In this document: one piece after another, positions 54,021 to 63,358 of the stretch
Position numbering within the stretch: position 1 is the first letter of the stretch
Layout: each line of letters starts with the position of its first letter
NCBI RefSeq assembly: GCF_000023785.1
Contig: NC_012982.1
Location: 1,054,001-1,118,000 of the forward strand
Length of the DNA: 64,000 nucleotides
Source of the DNA: Hirschia baltica ATCC 49814
Lineage (GTDB): Bacteria; Pseudomonadota; Alphaproteobacteria; Caulobacterales; Hyphomonadaceae
Direction: 5' to 3'
Notes under the pieces: model-generated
Told to the model about the DNA's origin: nothing
Databases searched by the model: none
Seen by the model: the letters and a program-made list of their open reading frames with translations, nothing else
Translations under genes and position numbers: made by a program

Positions 54021-55118
54021 ATGGCAAGTTTAGATGAAAGCACAGCAATCAGTGCCGCGCGCGCTGCTGTATGGCATTGGTCTAAACTGGATGCACGCTT
54101 CACGATTGAGGCAGATCCGTCGAGCCCTCTGGAATATATGTCAGGCGAGTGGACACTCAATGAGTTTCTTGCGCAGCTGGATGGATTAGCACGCTCTGGT
54201 ATTGAAAAAATACTTGTCGGCAATACGCCTGATTTTGCCATAGATCAAAAAGTCATATTACGAAACGGCGATTCAGCACGCATAATCGGATCTGCTATCG
54301 ATGATGGCACGGCGCGTGGATTATTATATGTGCGCTCATCTGCGGGCAAAGTCACTGTGACGAATTTAGATGGGCTTGAGCCGGTTTACCAACCAATCTG
54401 GGATGCAAAGACACGGGAATTGGCAGGATTTGAAGCGCTTGCCCGTTGGCGCACACCTTTGGGGGAGCTTATCGGACCTGAAGGACTATATGAATATGGC
54501 TTGGTTGCTGACTGGACGCATGTTGCGCCAACTATGCTGGACAAAGCTGCCAAAGCATTAGCGCGTTTTCGGCGCTCTGCGGGCGATGTTTTCATGCAGG
54601 TCAATCTATCCGCTGCCGAAATAGCGCGTGCTACATTAGTGCAGGAAGTTGAGAGCATTATTCGTGCATGTGACCTTCCGCGTGATGTTTTGCGTATCGA
54701 ATTGACGGAACAGGCTGCGCTAAGGGATGTGAACCGTGCTTTGGGTGCTTTTGCAGCTTTTCGGGCCGCAGGTGCAGGCATTGTGCTAGATGATTTTGGC
54801 GCGGGGCATTCTTCTCTTGCTTGGCTGGCAGATATCCCTGCGGATGGGTTGAAGCTGGATCAACGTTTGACCTCTATGATGAGCCGGCCACGCGGGCGCG
54901 TTATTATCAAGGCGATTATCGATCTTGCACATGATCTGGACATGAGCGTCACAGCTGAAGGGGTTGAGACACATGCATTGGCTGATCATATGCGTGATGT
55001 CGGGTGTGATTTCTTGCAAGGGTATGTGAGTGGTGAGCCGGTTTGCGAAGATGCGATACTGGAATTTCTACGCTCTAAGATCGCGCCATTTTCAATGCAA
55101 CATGTCGGTGAATATTAA
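54021..55118 (+). CDS. EAL-domain cyclic-di-GMP phosphodiesterase
   Basis: 365 residues, start with ribosome site AGGAGAAG. The N-terminal 110 residues are PAS-like in predicted pattern (AVWHWSKLDARFTIEADPSS...YMSGEWTLNEFLAQLD), a possible sensor; no membrane segment is seen. The EAL domain (about 115-355) keeps the catalytic residues: the EAL motif itself in FEALARW, the Asn in QVNLSAAE, Glu in ELTEQ, the DDFGAG pair, Lys in LKLDQ and the Glu in AEGVE. It should therefore hydrolyse c-di-GMP to pGpG, affecting motility or attachment. It stands alone. Confidence 0.9.
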   Translation: MASLDESTAISAARAAVWHWSKLDARFTIEADPSSPLEYMSGEWTLNEFLAQLDGLARSGIEKILVGNTPDFAIDQKVILRNGDSARIIGSAIDDGTARGLLYVRSSAGKVTVTNLDGLEPVYQPIWDAKTRELAGFEALARWRTPLGELIGPEGLYEYGLVADWTHVAPTMLDKAAKALARFRRSAGDVFMQVNLSAAEIARATLVQEVESIIRACDLPRDVLRIELTEQAALRDVNRALGAFAAFRAAGAGIVLDDFGAGHSSLAWLADIPADGLKLDQRLTSMMSRPRGRVIIKAIIDLAHDLDMSVTAEGVETHALADHMRDVGCDFLQGYVSGEPVCEDAILEFLRSKIAPFSMQHVGEY

Positions 55119-55134
55119 GCGTGGCTTGCCTAAA

Positions 55135-55692
55135 TTAAGCGTGGCCAGCTTGAGAGTTTAAGTTTTCTGGAGATACACCGATGCTTGCTAAGGCGCGGTT
55201 CCATTTAGTGTTGTAAGATTTATCATAGATCAGAGCTTCTGATGCATCGGCAACCAGCCAGACATTTTCCATGATTTCTTCTTCTAGCTGGCCTTCACCC
55301 CAACCTGCATAACCAAGCGCCAAGACAGCTTTTTCTGGTGGTGTGTCTGATGCGAGGGCAAGTAATACATCTTCGGTGGCAGTCAGGCATACGCCATCCA
55401 TAATCGACGCTGTTGCGCCTTCTGCGTCATAATCATCTGAATGAAGAACAAAACCGCGTTCAGGGCAAACAGGGCCGCCCAGTAACAGCGGAACTTGCGT
55501 TGATGGCGCATTCTGCATGCCCAATTGATCGAATAATTCATTGCATCCGATATCAGTCATTGCGTGATTAATGACTATTCCCATCGCATGTTCTTCATTG
55601 TGGGCACACAAAAGAATAACGGCGCGCTCAAAGAGGGGATCTTTGAGCGTTGGGAGTGCAATAAGCAGTTTACCTTTGAGTGAACCTTCCAA
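55135..55692 (-). CDS. yqgE: YqgE/AlgH family protein
   Basis: 185 residues from the TTG at 55692, chosen because a GGAG ribosome site lies 7 bases upstream and the length then matches the family (187 in E. coli); the frame is open to another TTG at 55749. Conserved blocks: SLKGKLLIALPTLKDPLFERAVILLCAHNEEHAMGIVIN, PLLLGGPVCPERGFVLHS and LALGYAGWGEGQLEEEI. The function of YqgE is still not defined in most bacteria. It converges on the EAL gene. Confidence 0.9.
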   Translation of the reverse strand: MEGSLKGKLLIALPTLKDPLFERAVILLCAHNEEHAMGIVINHAMTDIGCNELFDQLGMQNAPSTQVPLLLGGPVCPERGFVLHSDDYDAEGATASIMDGVCLTATEDVLLALASDTPPEKAVLALGYAGWGEGQLEEEIMENVWLVADASEALIYDKSYNTKWNRALASIGVSPENLNSQAGHA

Positions 55693-55910
55693 TGCCGAAC
55701 TCCAGATGACTAGCTTAGGCAAGGTTGCGCTAAATGCGGCGTTCTGCAAGAGGATGTTTGATCAAAAACGAGAGAATTTCAGTATTGTAATTTCTAATGT
55801 CACTGAATCTTGATTGCGCGAGGAGTATCCAGCTGTAACATATTTCTAATTACAACAGTTTTTGATTCTAAATTCTAAAATCAGATTATCCTATGAAAGG
55901 GATTTTATTT

Positions 55911-56393
55911 ATGACTATTTCCAAAGGCGATACACTCCCAGAATTTAACTTCGTTGTGATGGGTGAAAATGGTCCTGAACCGCTTTCGACAAAAGATCTG
56001 ACTTCGGGTGCAACTGTTGCTCTGTTTGCTGTTCCAGGCGCTTACACGCCTACCTGTTCAGTCAGTCATCTACCTGGATATTTGAATAATGCCGAAGCTC
56101 TACGTGCAAAGGGCGTTGATAAAATCGCTTGTATATCTGTGAATGATGTTTTCGTCATGGATGCTTGGGGCAAAAGCTCAAATGTTGGTGAAGACATTAT
56201 CATGCTTGCGGACGGAAATGCTGAGTTTGCTGACCTGACAGGCACGCAGCTTGATGGTCGTGGCTTTGGTATGGGCCCGCGTTGTAAACGTTATTCAATG
56301 CTGATCAAAGACGGCAAGGTTGTAGAATTGAATATAGAAGATGGTGGGGAGTTTAAAGTATCATCTGCTGAGTATATGCTTGCCCAGCTTTAA
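55911..56393 (+). CDS. Peroxiredoxin of the Prx5 type
   Basis: 160 residues from the ATG at 55911, placed 8 bases after a GAAAGGGA ribosome site; an ATG 18 bases upstream is inside that site. The peroxidatic cysteine lies in FAVPGAYTPTCSVSHLPGY near residue 50, typical of Prx5 with its PxxxTxxC arrangement. MGPRCKRYSMLIKDGKVVELNIED is the family's C-terminal part and holds another cysteine. Reduces hydrogen and organic peroxides, usually with glutathione/glutaredoxin. gshA, which makes glutathione, is at 38 kb. Confidence 0.93.
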   Translation: MTISKGDTLPEFNFVVMGENGPEPLSTKDLTSGATVALFAVPGAYTPTCSVSHLPGYLNNAEALRAKGVDKIACISVNDVFVMDAWGKSSNVGEDIIMLADGNAEFADLTGTQLDGRGFGMGPRCKRYSMLIKDGKVVELNIEDGGEFKVSSAEYMLAQL

Positions 56394-56505
56394 ACACAGT
56401 TTAGTATAGAATTCTGACATAATTCGTTATTCCTTGAATTATATTGGATTTTTACTTTGTGATATGGTAAAGTGAACAAATATTCATTTTTGGAAAGGGA
56501 CGTAA

Positions 56506-57480
56506 ATGGAAGGTTATTCTATTGTTGCGGTGGCAGGAATCATTTTTGCCGTTGTCGTAATTTTGAGTTCTGTGCAAGTCGTTGCTCAAGGGCATAGATA
56601 TACTGTCGAACGATTTGGACGCTACACAAAAACACTGAGTCCGGGATTGTCCTTCATCGTGCCGTTTTTTGATCGTATCGGTCACAAAGTGAACATGATG
56701 GAAACCGTGCTGGATGTGCCCCAGCAGGAAGTGATCACAAAAGATAATGCGATGGTGTCGTGTGATGCTGTTGTGTTTACGCAAGTTGTGGACGCTGTGC
56801 CCGCGTCTTATGAAGTCAATGATATTACGCGTGCAATAACCAACCTTGCCTTGACCAATATTCGTACTGTTGTTGGATCTATGGATCTGGATGAAGTTTT
56901 GTCTAACCGCGATGATATTAATGCGCGTCTGCTGCACGTTATAGATGCTGCGACAAATCCTTGGGGCGTAAAAGTCACGCGGATTGAAATTGCTGATCTG
57001 TCTCCGCCACATGACATTACAGAAGCCATGGCACGCCAGATGAAAGCAGAGCGCATCAAGCGGGCTGAAATCTTGCAGGCGGAAGGTGATAAGCAATCAG
57101 CTATTTTGCGTGCAGAGGGTGAGAAGCAGTCTGCTGTTCTTCAAGCAGAAGGGCGTAGAGAAGCAGCTTTCCGTGATGCTGAAGCGCGTGAGCGTGAAGC
57201 AGAAGCAGAAGCCAAGGCAACGCAAATGGTGTCTGAAGCGATTGCGGCTGGCGATGTGAATGCTGTGAATTATTTCCTTGGTCAGGAATATATCCAAGCC
57301 TTCAAAGCACTGGCGACATCTGATCAGCAGCGCACTGTTATTATTCCGGCTGAATTTGCAGGGATTGCAGGCGCAATTGAAGGCATTGGTGCACTGACAG
57401 GCTTAAACCCGCCAAAGGGTGCAAAGAATGGCTCCAATGGAAATGGTGGATCTGGTTCAAATTCACCTTGGGAAGGTTAA
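56506..57480 (+). CDS. qmcA: SPFH/stomatin-like protein (QmcA-type)
   Basis: 324 residues: a short N-terminal membrane anchor (residues 4-24, IVAVAGIIFAVVVILSS), then the SPFH/Band 7 domain (VAQGHRYTVERFGRYTKTLSPGLSFIVPFFDRIGHKVNMME) and a long alanine/glutamate-rich coiled coil (AEGDKQSAILRAEGEKQSAVLQAEG). A Gly/Ser/Asn-rich tail ends it. Paired with a downstream NfeD gene, which is the conserved partner. Members organise membrane microdomains or guard membrane proteases such as FtsH. Confidence 0.93.
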   Translation: MEGYSIVAVAGIIFAVVVILSSVQVVAQGHRYTVERFGRYTKTLSPGLSFIVPFFDRIGHKVNMMETVLDVPQQEVITKDNAMVSCDAVVFTQVVDAVPASYEVNDITRAITNLALTNIRTVVGSMDLDEVLSNRDDINARLLHVIDAATNPWGVKVTRIEIADLSPPHDITEAMARQMKAERIKRAEILQAEGDKQSAILRAEGEKQSAVLQAEGRREAAFRDAEAREREAEAEAKATQMVSEAIAAGDVNAVNYFLGQEYIQAFKALATSDQQRTVIIPAEFAGIAGAIEGIGALTGLNPPKGAKNGSNGNGGSGSNSPWEG

Positions 57481-57570
57481 ATTCTGACTATTTTGCGGAG
57501 AAGGCGAACACAATTTGTCCGCCTTCTTCGGCTAGAATGCTGTACCGATAGAATGGAAGGAGCCGTTTAA

Positions 57571-58035
57571 ATGGATGCTTTGTTTACTGAGCTAACTGTA
57601 TGGCACTGGATTGCACTTGCCATTGGTTTGCTGATTTTTGAGATGATGCTCGGCACATTTGATTTATTGTGGATTGCTATAGCTGCAGGCATAACTGCAC
57701 TTTATGCTTCGCTTGCTCCGGGAAGCTTATCTTCATGGGAATATGAAGTCGGTGTGTTTGTTATTTCGTCCATCATTTTGATGGTATTGGGGCGCACTAT
57801 GTTTGCGGGGATTCGTAATCCACCTACATCCCATCCAAATCTCAATGATCGCTATGCTTCCATGATAGGGAAAAAAGCAATTGTAACAGGTGAATTCTTG
57901 GGTGGCTTTGGCCGTGTAAAAGTCAATGACTCTGAATGGCGCGCTCAATTTAATGAAGAGGGTGTGCTGAACATCGGAGACAATGTTGAAATTGTTTCGG
58001 GTGAAGGCTCTACAGTCATCGTGAAACCAGCCTAG
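57571..58035 (+). CDS. NfeD-like membrane protein
   Basis: 154 residues. Two hydrophobic segments (about residues 10-45 in a hairpin, LIFEMMLGTFDLLWIAIAAGITALYASL, and 59-77, VGVFVISSIILMVLGRTMF), then a soluble OB-fold (about 90-154, MIGKKAIVTGEFLGGFGRVKVNDSEWRAQ...DNVEIVSGEGSTVIV) typical of the short NfeD class. It lies 90 bases after the SPFH gene, the usual pairing. A terminator follows. Confidence 0.92.
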   Translation: MDALFTELTVWHWIALAIGLLIFEMMLGTFDLLWIAIAAGITALYASLAPGSLSSWEYEVGVFVISSIILMVLGRTMFAGIRNPPTSHPNLNDRYASMIGKKAIVTGEFLGGFGRVKVNDSEWRAQFNEEGVLNIGDNVEIVSGEGSTVIVKPA

Positions 58036-58065
58036 TTTAAAAGGCTAGATTGTTAGCTATGTTTG

Positions 58066-58100
58066 AAAAAGCCTGCCTCATTTGGTGAAGCAGGCTTTTA
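58066..58100. terminator. Bidirectional rho-independent terminator
   Basis: AAAAGCCTGC (58067-58076) pairs perfectly with GCAGGCTTTT (58090-58099) around a 13-base loop, with A-run left and T-run right. It lies between NfeD (plus) and the tautomerase gene (minus), stopping both. Confidence 0.9.
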
Positions 58101-58105
58101 TCATT

Positions 58106-58315
58106 CTACTTTTGGCGTTGTGCACGAAATTCCAATGCTGGAAGCGCGCCAATACCCCAATTGTCTAGATCCACTTCATCAATAACAACCATTGTGGTGT
58201 TTGGATCTTTACCGAGAACGTCTCGAAGTAGCTCTGTCGTGCCTTTGATTAGGCTCGCTTTTTGAGCGGCAGTGACATTCCCCTCGCGCGTGATTTTGAT
58301 GTTTACATAAGGCAT
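58106..58315 (-). CDS. 4-oxalocrotonate tautomerase family protein
   Basis: 69 residues. The catalytic Pro follows the initiator Met (MPYVNIKITREG) as in all tautomerases of this family, the C-terminal RQK is basic, and TTELLRDVLGKDPNTTMVVIDEVDLDNWGIG is typical. Isomerises unsaturated keto acids; the substrate here is unknown. It lies 2 bases after the NTF2-like gene in a GST-NTF2-tautomerase operon. Confidence 0.9.
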   Translation of the reverse strand: MPYVNIKITREGNVTAAQKASLIKGTTELLRDVLGKDPNTTMVVIDEVDLDNWGIGALPALEFRAQRQK

Positions 58316-58317
58316 GT

Positions 58318-58695
58318 TTAAATTGCTTTTCTGTCAGTGAAATGAAAAACTTTAGAGATGATCTGCCATTCTCCATCGGTATAGATGAAGGTTAGAAAAT
58401 CTATAAAATCCCGTTGGCCGATGCTGCATCGTGCGCGTACAAATGCAGTGTTTTCTCCAGCTAATTCTATTTTTTCGATCTTGTCTTTGCGGATTTCATG
58501 ACGTGAAGCTGGAGACTGTCTTGTCGCAATCACGGATCGGTACTCGTCTTTCGACCGAAACAAAGCGGGTTTTTCATCGGCTGTTGCATAGAGCGCTTGG
58601 GGATGAAAAACACGGTCCAGTATTTCAACGTCACAAAAATAAAGCATGTCAAAATAATCTAGAAGCACTTTTTCTATGGCTGCAAAATTAGACAC
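58318..58695 (-). CDS. NTF2-like protein (lumazine-binding-like)
   Basis: 125 residues from a GTG start two bases after the GST stop. The sequence IEKVLLDYFDMLYFCDVEILDRVFHPQALY...GQRDFIDFLTFIYTDGEWQIISKVFH is the NTF2-like alpha-beta cone, closest to the putative lumazine-binding group. The substrate or ligand is not known. Linked to a GST and a tautomerase, which suggests metabolism of an aromatic or electrophilic compound; inference. Confidence 0.82.
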   Translation of the reverse strand: MSNFAAIEKVLLDYFDMLYFCDVEILDRVFHPQALYATADEKPALFRSKDEYRSVIATRQSPASRHEIRKDKIEKIELAGENTAFVRARCSIGQRDFIDFLTFIYTDGEWQIISKVFHFTDRKAI

Positions 58696-58697
58696 GA

Positions 58698-59324
58698 TCA
58701 GGCCGTTTCTTCCTGATAAATGCCTTCTTCTTTTAATGATTTAATTACAGCAGGACGCGCAAAACCATTTTTCAAATAGGCACCGATTTTGGCATATTGG
58801 CTAAGGTCGACATTGATAAAATTTGCCCAGTTCAATACAACTATTGTGTAGGCATCAGCGATTGTGAAATCTTCTCCAAGCAGGAATGTGCGACCATCAG
58901 AGAGCTGATTTTCGATGTGTTGCACTTTCTTGTATAGATTTTTGATGTGTTCACTGCGCACTTCATCGCTCATATCTGGTATTCTAAAGAATGGAGAGAA
59001 TGCTTTGTGAAGTTCTGAACCGGTGAAGTTTAGCGCTTCTTGCAGGCGTGCACGTTCTAAGGTTCCATTCACTGGCGCAAGCGTTGAGTCAGGTTTCTGA
59101 TCCGCGATGTATTGAAGAATGGCTGGGTTTTCTGAAAGATAAATGCCTTGAGACACTTCAAGAACAGGGACGTAACCATTGGGGTTTATGGTTTTGAAAT
59201 CCGCACCACTCTGCGTCAGGCCTTTATCCGTGTCGACTGCTTCAGATGAGAATGGCAGACCTAATTCATTGAATGTTATTCGAGAAGCGAGGGAACAAGC
59301 GCCGGTTTTGAAATAGAGTTTCAT
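58698..59324 (-). CDS. Glutathione S-transferase
   Basis: 208 residues. N-terminal thioredoxin-like domain (MKLYFKTGACSLASRITFNELGLPFSSEAVDTDKGL, with the Cys/Ser of the beta-class-like GSH site, and the later SENPAILQYIAD with Glu-Asn-Pro/Ser-type contacts), then the all-helical domain with FTIADAYTIVVLNW (N-capping box). Beta-class GST. The start has AGGAG 7 bases upstream. First gene of the operon facing the HxlR regulator across 134 bases. Confidence 0.93.
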   Translation of the reverse strand: MKLYFKTGACSLASRITFNELGLPFSSEAVDTDKGLTQSGADFKTINPNGYVPVLEVSQGIYLSENPAILQYIADQKPDSTLAPVNGTLERARLQEALNFTGSELHKAFSPFFRIPDMSDEVRSEHIKNLYKKVQHIENQLSDGRTFLLGEDFTIADAYTIVVLNWANFINVDLSQYAKIGAYLKNGFARPAVIKSLKEEGIYQEETA

Positions 59325-59395
59325 GTGTCATCTCCTGTTTTAGTGACGACACTTATTTGATATAGATAGTTTCCTTTGCCAACTAAGTTTCTTGT

Positions 59396-59448
59396 AGTAA
59401 CTCCATTATGCAGTTACTCTGGAGTAACTAGGTGTATTGGCAGTTACC
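59396..59448. promoter_or_regulatory. Clustered AGTAACT/AGTTACT half-sites, likely HxlR operator
   Basis: AGTAACT at 59396-59402, its inverse AGTTACT at 59412-59418, AGTAACT again at 59423-59429, and AGTTACC at 59442-59448 alternate in orientation at centre spacings of 16, 11 and 19 bases. They lie between the divergent GST and hxlR genes. The repeats are read directly; binding by the adjacent HxlR protein is inference. Confidence 0.6.
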
Positions 59449-59458
59449 GAGAAATCTG

Positions 59459-59836
59459 ATGGCTTTAAAAATTCGCAAAAATAAGAGTCCTGATCCGCCT
59501 GCACCATGTGCATTGACGCATTGTATGTCTTTTATTTCAGGGGCTTGGGCACCCAATGTGATCTGGAATTTAAGAGAAGGGCCAAGGCGATTTAGTGAGC
59601 TGAAGATAGATATTCCGCCCATATCAGCAAAAGTCTTGTCTACGCGTCTTTCTGAGCTTGAAAAGCGCGGTATCATCGAGCGCAATGTTCTGCCGACATC
59701 ACCTCCATCTGTGGAATACAAGTTAACCCAGATCGGTACAGAAATTATTCCGGCACTCGATGCGTTAGTGACAGTTGGGCATAAACTTAAAACACGTGGA
59801 TTGAATGTGGACGAAGCTGAGGTAAGTCGTTCCTAA
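59459..59836 (+). CDS. HxlR-family transcriptional regulator
   Basis: 125 residues from the ATG at 59459 (a GTG at 59432 is in frame but lies in the operator region). HxlR winged helix: CALTHCMSFISGAWAPNVIWNLREGPRRFSELKIDIPPISAKVLSTRLSELEKRGIIERNV, then the wing SPPSVEYKLTQIGTEIIPALDAL. The Cys near residue 20 is conserved in the family and can sense electrophiles or thiols. It faces the GST-NTF2-tautomerase operon, its likely target, and AGTAACT repeats lie in between. Confidence 0.9.
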   Translation: MALKIRKNKSPDPPAPCALTHCMSFISGAWAPNVIWNLREGPRRFSELKIDIPPISAKVLSTRLSELEKRGIIERNVLPTSPPSVEYKLTQIGTEIIPALDALVTVGHKLKTRGLNVDEAEVSRS

Positions 59837-59840
59837 GAAA

Positions 59841-60816
<976 letters not shown>

Positions 60817-60873
60817 TGAGATGATTTGTAAAAGAGGTCAAGATCATCTTTAAATTTGGCTGTGGATTACAGG

Positions 60874-61836
60874 CTATCCACCATAATCAAAAAAGCCTTT
60901 AGCATTGCGGTGAAAGCCTAGCTTTTCGGCATATTCGATCGGGTTTTTAGGGCGCACAAGTGCATCGCGTGGAGTATCTGCCCAATCGACAAGGCGTGTG
61001 AGAAAGAAACGCATCGCGGCACCGCGACAGAGGATTGGCAAGGCGTCTTTTTCTGCATCTTCTAATGGACGTATTGATTGATATCCTGCCAGCATAGCGC
61101 GGCCTTTGGTGACATTGTATTCGCCGCGACTATCTTCAAAACACCAAGCATTCAGACAGATAGCGATGTCATAGGCGAGAGCATCATTACACGCGAAATA
61201 AAAATCGATAACGCCAGTGAGTTTATCATCGAGAAAGAATGCATTATCGGGAAAAAGATCAGCATGGATCACGCCGCTGGGCAGATCTTTTGGCCAATTG
61301 GCTTTGAGTTCATCCAGATCTGATTGGATATGTGAGGTGAGGCCTGCATTTATGGCATTTGCTTCTTTTTCGCGGCCTTTAAACATGGGATGCCAAGCAT
61401 CAACAGAGAGTGAGTTTTTCCGGCTGCCGGAATAGTCAGATAAAGCGTCGTGGAATTTGGCCAAACCAATTCCTAAATCACGACATTGCTCGACATTGGG
61501 GCGACTAAGCGACATGCCTGTTAAAAATGTGATGATGACAGCAGGGCGACCACACAGTGTGCGCAGGGCTTTGCCATCATTTGCTTTAACGGGAAGAGGC
61601 GCAGGAAAGCCTTTTAAAGCGAGGTGATCCATTACGCCCATGAAATAGGGAAGGTCTTCCTCGTTTACGCGCTTTTCAAATAGGGTGAGAATGAAACGGC
61701 TTTTTGCTGTTTCCAATAAATAATTAGAATTTTCCACGCCTTCGGCAATGCCCTTAAAGGCGATTGCGGGGCCAAGGTCAAAATCAGCCAAAAAATCGGC
61801 CAGCGCTTTGTCGTCTACTTCGGTATATACTGCCAT
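60874..61836 (-). CDS. thrB: Homoserine kinase (ThrB type II, APH fold)
   Basis: Phosphorylates homoserine before threonine synthase. 320 residues, of the aminoglycoside-phosphotransferase-like type used by alphaproteobacteria. Start MAVYTEVDDKALADFLADFDLGPAIAFKGIAEGVENSNYLLET, the catalytic loop SGVIHADLFPDNAFFLDDKLTGVIDFYFACNDALAYDIAICLNAWCFE with HxDxxxxN and the DFG-like IDFYFA. thrB-rnhA adjacency is common near ispH in alphaproteobacteria. Confidence 0.95.
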   Translation of the reverse strand: MAVYTEVDDKALADFLADFDLGPAIAFKGIAEGVENSNYLLETAKSRFILTLFEKRVNEEDLPYFMGVMDHLALKGFPAPLPVKANDGKALRTLCGRPAVIITFLTGMSLSRPNVEQCRDLGIGLAKFHDALSDYSGSRKNSLSVDAWHPMFKGREKEANAINAGLTSHIQSDLDELKANWPKDLPSGVIHADLFPDNAFFLDDKLTGVIDFYFACNDALAYDIAICLNAWCFEDSRGEYNVTKGRAMLAGYQSIRPLEDAEKDALPILCRGAAMRFFLTRLVDWADTPRDALVRPKNPIEYAEKLGFHRNAKGFFDYGG

Positions 61837-62015
61837 AATTCTTATGCTTTAGCGCAGTTTTACGGGTAATGTCTTCTAAATTTGCACAGCAGGCGGCAAT
61901 TTTTGAAACAAATATGTCGTTTGCATAAATAATAGCAGGTTCTGACCAATATATTTCGCTTGTCGGTTGAAAGAATCTGCGTCACGTTCGCATCCAGCAG
62001 GGAAGGCTGGTTTAG

Positions 62016-62366
62016 ATGTGGATGTTTTTACTGAAAACTGTGGGGACAGCGCTTTTCATTGCGGCTCTTTCTGAAATCGCAAAAAGATCAACTTTGGTGG
62101 CATCTTTAATGGTGGCATTGCCATTGGCGACGATGATGACAGTTGCCAATATCTATATTGATGGCAAAGACGCAGCAGGCGCAACGCGATTTGCAACGAC
62201 GACATTTTTCCTTGTTCCGCCGGGAATTGCGTTTTTCATCGTTTTGATCGGAGGTCAGAAACTTGGTTTGGCATTTTGGCCGAGTTTTGGTCTGTCTATC
62301 ATAGCAACGGCTGTATGTTGCTGGGCGGTGATCTTCTTTTTGCGCCGCGCAGGAATAGCTCTCTAA
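62016..62366 (+). CDS. DUF3147-like membrane protein
   Basis: 116 residues with four hydrophobic segments (about 1-20, 27-47, 63-85 and 90-112). The pattern KRSTLVASLMVALPLATMMTVANIYIDGKDAAGATRFATTTFFLVPPGIAFFIVLI resembles the small DUF3147 family. Function unknown. Divergent from thrB and convergent with the TauE/SafE gene, so it interrupts a minus-strand gene series. Confidence 0.78.
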   Translation: MWMFLLKTVGTALFIAALSEIAKRSTLVASLMVALPLATMMTVANIYIDGKDAAGATRFATTTFFLVPPGIAFFIVLIGGQKLGLAFWPSFGLSIIATAVCCWAVIFFLRRAGIAL

Positions 62367-62380
62367 CAGGTTTTCATATC

Positions 62381-63358
62381 TTAGTTGACTTTGAAGAAGA
62401 GCAATAAAATGCCCGATATTGCGATCCAGCCTCCAGCGAGAAGTTTAAGTTTAAACGCACCGAGGCTGAGGGCAATTTTACGGGCAATGAAGCCACCAAT
62501 TAGAGCACCGGGTGCGGTGATGGCTATGATCATCCAAGGTACATTGCCGGCGAATATGTGAAATGGTGCGCCTATTAATACGCTGATGCTAGAGATAAAT
62601 ACGGCCAGTCCTGAACTGGTGGTGATGCAATACCCTCTGACAAAAAGAAATAGAGCAATGATTTCGCCAAGGCCGACAGAGAAAAGCGCATTCGCAAATC
62701 CGCCTATAGGCGCAAGGCATAACAAAATCCGCATGTCTTGAGATGAAATTTGAGTTTTCAAAGTATTGTTTGGCTGATTGGCATTTTTTAGCGTGCTGAC
62801 AACAACAGCAATACCCAAGCAGATTGAAAAAATTTTAAAGGCGAATAACACCCAGAACGGATCAATGAACACCCAATATTGGGTGAGAAGCATGGTCGGA
62901 ATGGCTAACAGCAATATTAGACCAGCGCTGTTCCAGAAGTCGGATGTTGATATTGAGATAGATTGTGTATTTGGCTTGTACAGATTTTTGCACCAGACAA
63001 TGGCACCCATTGTCATTCCAAAGCATTGAATTAAGAAGCTGGCTGCAAGAATATTAGCTTGAGATAGAGCAAATTGCCCGCTCTCGTTCATCGCGTTGAA
63101 AACAGGCAGAAAAACAACGCCGCCTCCAGTGCCTGAAGCATTGGCAATCGTCGCGCCGAAAATCCCGACAAATAAAAGATACCAGTTTGAAATAAGTGTA
63201 TCTATATTCAAACGTGCGTTGAAAAGCACGAAAGCATATAAAAGAGCCAGCAAACAACAGGCAGCGGATACGCAAAGCGTGACCCTATTTATGGTCGGAG
63301 ATGTGAGATTCACTCTATTAGGCTTTTGTGAGCCATTTAGGGGCGTGGAACACAACAT
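62381..63358 (-). CDS. TauE/SafE family permease
   Basis: 325 residues from the ATG at 63358, which lies 41 bases inside ispH; a GTG at 63313 would just clear the ispH stop, and N-terminal support is weak either way. About eight spans. The characteristic blocks [47 protein letters not shown] and, in the second half, [27 protein letters not shown] and [26 protein letters not shown] fit the sulfite exporter superfamily. The transported anion is unknown. Its location between ispH and thrB breaks a commonly adjacent pair. Confidence 0.85.
   Translation of the reverse strand: MLCSTPLNGSQKPNRVNLTSPTINRVTLCVSAACCLLALLYAFVLFNARLNIDTLISNWYLLFVGIFGATIANASGTGGGVVFLPVFNAMNESGQFALSQANILAASFLIQCFGMTMGAIVWCKNLYKPNTQSISISTSDFWNSAGLILLLAIPTMLLTQYWVFIDPFWVLFAFKIFSICLGIAVVVSTLKNANQPNNTLKTQISSQDMRILLCLAPIGGFANALFSVGLGEIIALFLFVRGYCITTSSGLAVFISSISVLIGAPFHIFAGNVPWMIIAITAPGALIGGFIARKIALSLGAFKLKLLAGGWIAISGILLLFFKVN

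Noticed and set aside
55693-55749. Longer N-terminus of YqgE from the upstream TTG
   Set aside because: No ribosome site and no family similarity there; the TTG at 55692 has GGAG at the right distance and gives the usual length.
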